Shown: piece after piece, positions 13,406 through 18,344 of the stretch | Layout: each line of letters starts with the position of its first letter | How positions within the stretch are numbered: the stretch's first letter is position 1 | Assembly: GCA_937930135.1 (NCBI GenBank) | Contig: CALGVO010000126.1 | Location: 1-18,344, forward strand | Length of the DNA: 18,344 nucleotides | Direction of reading: 5' to 3' | DNA from: an uncultured Synechococcus sp. | Lineage (GTDB): Bacteria > Cyanobacteriota > Cyanobacteriia > PCC-6307 > Cyanobiaceae | Translations under genes and position numbers: made by a program | Notes under the pieces: model-generated | Databases searched by the model: none | The model's input: the letters and a program-made list of their open reading frames with translations, nothing else | What the model was told of the DNA's origin: nothing

Positions 13406-14533
13406 ATGGTGGAACCGCTCATCCTGCTTGTGTTCCTGCTCTCCGGCGCCTCGGCCGGATGGATGGGCGTGCATCTGCTGCCCCAGGAGCTGCTCGACGA
13501 GAGCACCAACGTGGCCGGCGTGCGCTGGGTGCTCACGGGCTTCGGTGCCTTCTTCGGCCTGATTGCCGGCCTGGTGTTTCAGCGCCTGCGCCAGCAGTTG
13601 ATGCGGCAGGTGCGGAGCATGCCCACCGATCTGCTGGTGAGTCGGGCTGTGGGCCTGATTCTGGGGCTGCTGGTGGCCAATCTGCTGCTGGCCCCCATCC
13701 TGCTGCTGCCCCTGGGGGGTGCGATTGCGCTGCTGAAACCGCTGGCAGCGGTGCTGAGCAATGTGTTTTTCGGAGTGCTGGGCTACAACCTCGCCGAAGT
13801 GCATGGCCGCACTCTGCTCAGGCTGTTCAATCCCTCGTCGGCGGAAGCATTGCTGGTGGCCGATGGGGTGCTCACCCCAGCCAGCGCCAAGATTCTCGAT
13901 ACCAGTGTGATCATCGATGGCCGCGTCCGCGGCCTTCTGGCCTGCGGCCTGCTCGAGGGCCAGGTGATTGTTGCCCAGACGGTGATCGACGAGATGCAGC
14001 AACTCGCCGATTCCAGCAATCCGGAAAAGCGCGCCCGCGGCCGCCGCGGCCTCAAGCTGCTCACGGAACTCCGGGAGACCTACGGCCGTCGCCTTGTGAT
14101 CAACACCACCCGCTATGAGGGTGACGGCACCGACGACCGCCTGCTCAAGCTGAGCGCCGACACCGGCGGCACGCTGGTGACGGCCGACTACAACCTTGCC
14201 CAGGTGGCCCAGGTGCAGGAGCTCAAGGTGATGAACCTGAGCGACCTCGTGATCGCCCTGCGCCCCGAGGTGCAGCCAGGTGATGAGCTGCTGCTGAAAA
14301 TCGTGCGGGAGGGCAAGGAAGACAACCAGGGGGTCGGCTACCTCGAGGACGGCACGATGGTGGTGGTGGAAGGGGCGCGCACGGCGATCGGCGAGCGACT
14401 GGCCGTGGTGGTGACCGGTGCGCTGCAGAGTTCCTCCGGTCGGATGGTGTTTGCCCGTCTGGAGAAAGAAGCGGCCGCGGGAAAGCCCGGCAAACCGAAT
14501 CGGCCCTCCCGCCCAGCCAAGCCAGGCCCATGA
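13406..14533 (+). CDS. Membrane-anchored PIN/TRAM domain protein (YacL-like putative RNase)
   Basis: A 375-residue protein. Four hydrophobic segments cover about residues 2-22, 40-60, 80-105 and 107-130. A PIN domain follows (about 162-284) with acidic residues D165 (ILDTSVIIDG), E196 (VIDEM), D243 (GTDDRLL) and D261 (VTADYNLA), the metal-binding set expected for a PIN nuclease. A TRAM domain spans about 287-345 (PGDELLLKIVREGKED, GYLEDGTMVVV). The tail is basic and proline-rich (GKPGKPNRPSRPAKPGP) and could bind RNA. The layout matches Bacillus YacL and its cyanobacterial relatives; the RNA substrate is unknown. ATG 13406 is used because it starts the first membrane segment; ATG 13358 would add 16 polar residues. 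Confidence 0.9.
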   Translation: MVEPLILLVFLLSGASAGWMGVHLLPQELLDESTNVAGVRWVLTGFGAFFGLIAGLVFQRLRQQLMRQVRSMPTDLLVSRAVGLILGLLVANLLLAPILLLPLGGAIALLKPLAAVLSNVFFGVLGYNLAEVHGRTLLRLFNPSSAEALLVADGVLTPASAKILDTSVIIDGRVRGLLACGLLEGQVIVAQTVIDEMQQLADSSNPEKRARGRRGLKLLTELRETYGRRLVINTTRYEGDGTDDRLLKLSADTGGTLVTADYNLAQVAQVQELKVMNLSDLVIALRPEVQPGDELLLKIVREGKEDNQGVGYLEDGTMVVVEGARTAIGERLAVVVTGALQSSSGRMVFARLEKEAAAGKPGKPNRPSRPAKPGP

Positions 14534-14591
14534 GCACACCTGACCAGCCAGCCCCCGCTAGGCTCCCGAAACGCCAGGGGATGTGCTGAGG

Positions 14592-15266
14592 ATGACCACG
14601 TCTGCGCCCTACTACGGGGAATCCACGGTGTTGCGCACACCGCCACCGGATCTGCCCTCTTTGATGCTCAAGGAGCGGATCGTGTATCTGGGGCTGCCGC
14701 TGTTCTCCGATGACGACACGAAGCGACAGCTCGGGCTCGATGTCACCGAGTTGATCATTGCCCAGCTGCTGTATCTGGAGTTCGACAATCCAGACAAGCC
14801 GATTTACTTCTATATCAATTCCACAGGCACCAGCTGGTACACCGGCGATGCGATCGGATTTGAAACCGAAGCGTTTGCCATCTGCGACACCCTCCGCTAC
14901 GTGAAGCCCCCCGTCCACACCATCTGTATCGGTCAGGCCATGGGCACGGCGGCGGTGATTCTCTCCGCCGGCACCAAGGGGCAGCGGGCCGCTCTGCCCC
15001 ACGCGTCGATCGTGCTGCACCAACCCCGCAGCGGCGCCCGGGGCCAGGCCACAGACATTCAGATCCGGGCCAAGGAAGTGCTGCACAACAAGCGGGCGAT
15101 GCTCGAGATCCTTTCTGAAAACACCGGTCGCAGCGTTGAACAGCTCGCCAAGGATTCCGACAGGATGAGTTATCTCACGCCCGAGCAAGCTGTGGAGTAT
15201 GGCCTGATCGATCGGGTGCTGGGCAGCCGCAAGGAACTGCCGACCGCTGCTCCGGCAGCGGTCTGA
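14592..15266 (+). CDS. clpR: ClpR, non-catalytic ClpP-family subunit
   Basis: A 224-residue ClpP homologue lacking part of the catalytic triad. Where ClpP has GLAASMG this protein has GQAMGTA, so the nucleophilic serine becomes G118. H143 (IVLHQP) remains, but the aspartate of DRDYFLS is replaced by M192 (DRMSYL). In cyanobacteria ClpR joins ClpP3 in mixed heptameric rings that work with ClpC in an essential stroma-like protease. ATG 14592 follows GAGG directly. GTG 14583 is an alternative start, with AGGGG only two bases before it. clpP3 follows after 60 bp, the usual clpR-clpP3 operon. A perfect hairpin covers the last codons. A TAGGCT at 14559-14564 may be a -10 box. Confidence 0.94.
   Translation: MTTSAPYYGESTVLRTPPPDLPSLMLKERIVYLGLPLFSDDDTKRQLGLDVTELIIAQLLYLEFDNPDKPIYFYINSTGTSWYTGDAIGFETEAFAICDTLRYVKPPVHTICIGQAMGTAAVILSAGTKGQRAALPHASIVLHQPRSGARGQATDIQIRAKEVLHNKRAMLEILSENTGRSVEQLAKDSDRMSYLTPEQAVEYGLIDRVLGSRKELPTAAPAAV
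15242..15263 (+). other. Perfect 9-bp hairpin at the end of clpR
   Basis: GACCGCTGC (15242-15250) and GCAGCGGTC (15255-15263) pair perfectly around a TCCG tetraloop and end right at the clpR TGA (15264). No T-run follows, so it is not a classical terminator. In the mRNA it could protect the clpR 3' end, pause ribosomes or polymerase, or set the amount of clpP3 made from the shared transcript. The structure is read directly; the role is inferred. Confidence 0.6.
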
Positions 15267-15274
15267 ACCCATCA

Positions 15275-15289
15275 GGCGCCCGAGGCGCT
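15275..15289 (+). other. Second small hairpin in the clpR-clpP3 gap
   Basis: GCGCC (15276-15280) and GGCGC (15284-15288) pair around CGA, with an extra G-T pair outside. An almost pure pyrimidine stretch follows (about 15289-15314) before the clpP3 ATG, and no good Shine-Dalgarno sequence is seen. With the hairpin just upstream it forms a tandem pair, possibly an mRNA processing or attenuation point. Confidence 0.35.
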
Positions 15290-15326
15290 CCCTCCCTTTC
15301 CCCGTTTCCCTTCTCAGCCCGGACCC

Positions 15327-15929
15327 ATGCCGATCGGTACTCCCAGCGTTCCCTACCGCCTGCCTGGCAGCCAGATGGAACGGTGGGTCGACATCTACAC
15401 CCGCCTGGGTGTCGAGCGCATCCTCTTCCTCGGTCAGGAAGTGAACGACGGCATCGCCAACAGCCTGGTGGCCCAGATGCTGTATCTGGATTCGGAAGAC
15501 AGCAGCAAACCGATCTATCTCTATATCAACTCCCCCGGAGGCTCAGTCACAGCGGGGCTGGCGATCTACGACACGATGCAATACGTCAAGAGTGACGTGG
15601 TGACAATCTGCGTGGGACTCGCCGCTTCGATGGGAGCTTTCCTGCTGGCGGCGGGCACCAAGGGCAAGCGCCTGGCGCTGCCTCACAGCCGGATCATGAT
15701 CCATCAGCCTCTCGGCGGTACGGCCCAGCGGCAGGCCAGCGACATCGAGATCGAAGCCAACGAGATTCTGCGCATCAAAGAGATGCTCAACCGATCCATG
15801 GCTGAGATGACCGGCAAGAGTTTCGAGACGATCGAGAAAGACACCGATCGCGACTATTTCCTCAGCGCCGAAGAAGCCAAGGACTACGGCCTGATTGACC
15901 GGGTGATCTCCAATCCCAACGAGGCCTGA
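15327..15929 (+). CDS. clpP3: ATP-dependent Clp protease proteolytic subunit (ClpP3 type)
   Basis: A 200-residue serine protease subunit with the full triad: S101 (GLAASMGAF), H126 (IMIHQPLGG) and D176 (DRDYFLSAEEA). YINSPGGSVTAG (66-77) forms the oxyanion/substrate strand. Length is typical of a mature ClpP with little propeptide. Following clpR in the same direction identifies it as the ClpP3-type partner, which forms the ClpP3/R core used with ClpC, rather than the ClpP1 or ClpP2 types. The start ATG 15327 has only a weak GGA upstream, so its translation may depend on clpR or on the structured leader. The gap to ilvC is 53 bp and contains only short 4-5 bp hairpins. Confidence 0.95.
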   Translation: MPIGTPSVPYRLPGSQMERWVDIYTRLGVERILFLGQEVNDGIANSLVAQMLYLDSEDSSKPIYLYINSPGGSVTAGLAIYDTMQYVKSDVVTICVGLAASMGAFLLAAGTKGKRLALPHSRIMIHQPLGGTAQRQASDIEIEANEILRIKEMLNRSMAEMTGKSFETIEKDTDRDYFLSAEEAKDYGLIDRVISNPNEA

Positions 15930-15982
15930 ACGACAGGCGCTTGCGTAAGCTCAGCATCTTCTCCGCTCTGCACGCCGCCCGG

Positions 15983-16978
15983 ATGGCCCAGCTCTTCTAC
16001 GACACCGATGCCGATCTCTCTCTGCTCAGCGGCAAGACGGTGGCCATCATCGGCTATGGCTCTCAGGGCCACGCCCATGCCCTCAATCTGAAGGACAGCG
16101 GCGTGGATGTGGTGGTTGGCCTCTATGCCGGCAGCCGTTCCGCGGAGAAAGCCAAGGCGGATGGCCTGGAGGTGCTGAGCGTGGCCGAGGCGGCCGCCAG
16201 GGCCGACTGGATCATGGTGCTTCTGCCCGACGAGTTCCAGAAGGAGGTGTATGACAAGGAGATCGCGCCCCATCTGAGCGCCGGCAAGGTGCTGAGCTTC
16301 GCCCACGGCTTCAACATCCGTTTCGGCCTGATCCAGCCTCCCGCCGATGTGGATGTGGTGATGATCGCCCCGAAAGGCCCTGGTCACACCGTGCGCTGGG
16401 AATACCAGAACGGTCAGGGCGTTCCTGCCCTGTTCGCCATTGAGCAGGACGCCTCCGGCAACGCCCGTGGGCTGGCGATGGCCTACGCGAAAGGCATCGG
16501 TGGCACCCGCGCCGGCATCCTCGAAACCAACTTCAAGGAGGAGACCGAAACCGATCTCTTCGGTGAGCAGGCCGTGCTCTGCGGTGGCCTCTCTGAGCTG
16601 GTGAAGGCCGGCTTTGAAACCCTGGTGGAAGCGGGTTATCAGCCCGAGCTTGCCTATTTCGAGTGCCTCCACGAAGTGAAGCTGATCGTGGACCTGATGG
16701 TGAAGGGAGGCCTGACCGCCATGCGCGACTCCATCTCCAACACCGCTGAATACGGCGACTATGTGAGCGGACCTCGCCTGATCACCGCCGACACCAAGGC
16801 CGAGATGAAGCGCATCCTTGCCGACATTCAGGACGGCACCTTCGCCCGCAACTTCGTGGCGGAATGCGAAGCCGGTAAGCCTGAAATGAAGAAAATCCGC
16901 GACCGCGATGCTGAGCATCCGATCGAAAAGGTGGGTCAGGGCCTGCGCTCGATGTTCAGCTGGCTGAAGGCGGCCTGA
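15983..16978 (+). CDS. ilvC: Ketol-acid reductoisomerase (NADP+), class I
   Basis: A 331-residue enzyme, the standard class I length, catalysing the second common step of valine, leucine and isoleucine synthesis; its product also leads to the ketoisovalerate used by PanB in this window. IIGYGSQGHAHALNL (22-36) is the dinucleotide-binding loop and GLYAGSRSAEKA (46-57) the NADPH-phosphate loop. H108 (FAHGFNI) and K131 (APKGPGH) are in the active site, and metal ligands D191 and E195 lie in DLFGEQAVLCGG. ATG 15983 gives the usual MAQLFYDTDADLSLL start; the frame stays open to 15941. TAAGCT at 15946-15951 could be a -10 box, giving a leader of about 24 bases. The next gene starts 17 bp after the stop. 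Confidence 0.97.
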   Translation: MAQLFYDTDADLSLLSGKTVAIIGYGSQGHAHALNLKDSGVDVVVGLYAGSRSAEKAKADGLEVLSVAEAAARADWIMVLLPDEFQKEVYDKEIAPHLSAGKVLSFAHGFNIRFGLIQPPADVDVVMIAPKGPGHTVRWEYQNGQGVPALFAIEQDASGNARGLAMAYAKGIGGTRAGILETNFKEETETDLFGEQAVLCGGLSELVKAGFETLVEAGYQPELAYFECLHEVKLIVDLMVKGGLTAMRDSISNTAEYGDYVSGPRLITADTKAEMKRILADIQDGTFARNFVAECEAGKPEMKKIRDRDAEHPIEKVGQGLRSMFSWLKAA

Positions 16979-16995
16979 GCCAGCCCTTCCTCTAT

Positions 16996-17973
16996 GTGAT
17001 CGCCGCAGCAGGTCTCGACCTGCTGCTGGGAGATCCCCGCTGGTGTCCCCATCCCGTGGTGTGGATGGGGCGCTGCATCACCATCCTGCGCCGATGCGTT
17101 GAACGACTTGCCGGGGATCACCGCCTGGGCCTTCGCCTCGGCGGTGGGCTGATCACCCTGCTGTTGGTGCTGGGCAGTGGCGCCTGCGGCTGGGCCTTCG
17201 AACGGTTGGTGTTGCCTGGCTCGCCCCTGCCATCGCCCTGGGCCGCCGCCGTGCTCGTGGTGGCCTTAGCCAGCGCCCTGGCGGCGCGCAGCCTGCGCGA
17301 CAGCGTGCTCGAGGTGCTCAACGCGCTCCCCGATCTGGTCGCGGCCAGGCAGGCTTTGGCCTGGATCGTGGGACGAGACACCACGGCGCTCGATCAGGAA
17401 GAGATCCTGCGGGCCGCCGCCGAAACCGCCAGTGAGAACGCCGTGGATGGGCTGTTCGCTCCTCTGTTCTGGATGCTGCTGGGAGCAGGGCTCTGGCAAC
17501 TGGGTGACACGGCGGGACCAGGACCGCTGGCCCTGGCCTGGGCCTTCAAGGCCAGCAGCACACTCGACTCCATGCTCGGGTATCGCCGCGGCCGCCTGCA
17601 GTGGCTTGGCACCGCCGGCGCCCGACTCGATGATGCGCTCACCTGGCTGCCCTGCCGCCTGGTGCTGCTGACCCTGCCCCTGGTGTGTCGCCCCTGGAGG
17701 GCCTGGCCCCGGCTGGTGCGTGCCGCCGAACGGGATGGCCGCAGCGACCCCTCACCGAATGCGGGACGCTCCCAGGCGATCTATGCCCATTGCACTGGTG
17801 TGCGACTGGGAGGGGCCAACCGCTATGGCGAGCGTTGGGTGGACAAACCCTTGCTGGCGAGCGACCAGGCGGCGGTGAGCAAGCCGGCAGTGCGACACAT
17901 CCTCCAGTTGACCCTGAGGCTGGAACTGGTGTGGCTGCTGCCGGCTCTGGTGATCAGCGCCGCTCAACGCTGA
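16996..17973 (+). CDS. cobD: Adenosylcobinamide-phosphate synthase, CobD/CbiB family
   Basis: A 325-residue integral membrane protein that attaches the aminopropanol (phosphate) linker to adenosylcobyric acid in cobamide synthesis; picocyanobacteria of this kind make pseudocobalamin. The N-terminal LDLLLGDPRWCPHPVVWMG (7-25) is diagnostic, as are ASENAVDGLFAPLFW, KASSTLDSMLGYR and PNAGRSQAIYAHCTGVRLGGANRYGE. Hydrophobic segments are at about 50-68, 83-100, 150-165, 215-235 and the C-terminus. The start is GTG 16996; no ATG is in frame upstream near ilvC, and a few residues could be missing if a rarer start is used. It sits 17 bp after ilvC, so co-transcription is likely although the pathways differ. 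Confidence 0.93.
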   Translation: MIAAAGLDLLLGDPRWCPHPVVWMGRCITILRRCVERLAGDHRLGLRLGGGLITLLLVLGSGACGWAFERLVLPGSPLPSPWAAAVLVVALASALAARSLRDSVLEVLNALPDLVAARQALAWIVGRDTTALDQEEILRAAAETASENAVDGLFAPLFWMLLGAGLWQLGDTAGPGPLALAWAFKASSTLDSMLGYRRGRLQWLGTAGARLDDALTWLPCRLVLLTLPLVCRPWRAWPRLVRAAERDGRSDPSPNAGRSQAIYAHCTGVRLGGANRYGERWVDKPLLASDQAAVSKPAVRHILQLTLRLELVWLLPALVISAAQR

Positions 17974-17974
17974 T
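17953..17974 (+). terminator. Candidate hairpin terminator at the cobD end
   Basis: ATCAGCG (17953-17959) and CGCTGAT (17968-17974) pair perfectly around an 8-base loop and span the cobD stop codon. It lies where cobD and the sugar transferase gene converge, so it could act on both strands. No T-run follows on either side. The remaining gap (17975-18045) shows no gene. Confidence 0.35.
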
Positions 17975-18045
17975 GGGTGTGACCACCACCTGCGCAGGCG
18001 ATGGATCTGATCGCGCGTGCAGCGGCTCATGGACGCGAGGAGGGC

Positions 18046-18344
18046 TCAGTAAGCGCCCCGATCCATGGGCAGCAGCAACACTCCGAAGGTGCGCAGGATG
18101 ATGGCCAGATCAAGCCGGAGCGAACGCCCCCGGGCGTAGGCAACATCGAGGCGCACCCGCTTGGGATAGCTGAGGTTGTTGCGCCCACTCACCTGCCAGA
18201 GCCCTGTGAGACCAGGACGCACCGCGAGCACCTCATCCATGAATGGGCCGTAACGCTGAATCTCCTTGTCCACAATCGGGCGTGGACCGACCACGCTCAT
18301 TTCCCCGAGGAGAACATTGAGGAACTGGGGCAGTTCGTCGAGGC
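18046..18344 (-). CDS. Bacterial sugar transferase (undecaprenyl-phosphate sugar phosphotransferase), C-terminal part
   Basis: The last 98 residues of a polyprenyl-phosphate sugar-1-phosphate transferase. The frame enters from the window edge with LDELPQFLNVLLGEMS, continues VVGPRP, then RPGLTGLWQVSGRN, and ends LLPMDRGAY. These are the signature motifs of the WcaJ/WbaP family, monotopic inner-membrane enzymes that place the first sugar phosphate on undecaprenyl phosphate for exopolysaccharide or O-antigen synthesis. The ATG at 18300 is internal, since the conserved helix before it is intact, so the true start lies beyond base 18344. Which sugar is used cannot be told. It converges with cobD across 72 bp. 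Confidence 0.93.
   Translation of the reverse strand, partial: LDELPQFLNVLLGEMSVVGPRPIVDKEIQRYGPFMDEVLAVRPGLTGLWQVSGRNNLSYPKRVRLDVAYARGRSLRLDLAIILRTFGVLLLPMDRGAY

Noticed and set aside
13334..14539. Leftward open frame of 401 codons opposite the PIN-TRAM gene
   Set aside because: His/Gln/Gly-rich shadow frame with no domain; the rightward frame has membrane, PIN and TRAM motifs.
15924..15950. Two small hairpins between clpP3 and ilvC
   Set aside because: Stems of only five and four base pairs; expected often by chance in GC-rich sequence.
1..18344. Mobile elements, CRISPR arrays, prophage genes, toxin-antitoxin or defence systems
   Set aside because: No transposase, integrase, direct-repeat array or terminal repeats were seen; the genes are typical chromosomal housekeeping or metabolic genes throughout.

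Overview
The window looks like chromosome from a GC-rich unicellular picocyanobacterium of the Cyanobium / marine Synechococcus group. The basis is gene content and order: miaB-ddl-orf-ftsQ-ftsZ, SRP RNA, panB, hemW, a PIN-TRAM membrane protein, clpR-clpP3, ilvC and cobD/cbiB, plus a catalytically degenerate ClpR next to an intact ClpP3, which is typical of cyanobacteria and plastids. No mobile element, CRISPR array or phage gene was seen. Genes are densely packed, with many 4-bp stop/start overlaps and no gene-free stretch above 300 bases.

Left part (1-6089). The 3' end of folC is followed by an exported pentapeptide-repeat protein. Facing them is a leftward block. Its upstream half is an N-acetyl-D-glutamate racemase / dipeptide epimerase homologue (DgcA-like) joined by an ATGA overlap to a DUF1611 protein (DgcN-like). 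Its downstream half is a DUF4359 protein, a cytosine-deaminase-like amidohydrolase and a GlcD-type FAD oxidoreductase, all joined by 4-bp overlaps. A rightward tRNA-His(GTG) sits between the halves and ends one base from the dgcN stop codon. This is the most unusual part of the window: it suggests scavenging of D-glutamate or dipeptides plus a nitrogen heterocycle or amide, with uncertain substrates.

Middle part (6186-11310). Rightward miaB (tRNA modification) and a peptidoglycan/division group: ddl makes D-Ala-D-Ala, a small membrane protein of unknown function follows, then ftsQ and ftsZ. The SRP 4.5S-type RNA gene lies on the opposite strand just after ftsZ.

Right part (11351-18344). panB (pantothenate/CoA) overlaps convergent hemW tail-to-tail by 125 bp. 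A PIN-TRAM protein diverges from hemW, followed by clpR and clpP3 (ClpP3/R protease core), with a perfect 9-bp hairpin at the clpR stop. ilvC and cobD/cbiB (cobamide synthesis) come next. The window ends inside a leftward polyprenyl-phosphate sugar transferase gene.

All identifications come from reading motifs and gene order; no database search was possible.
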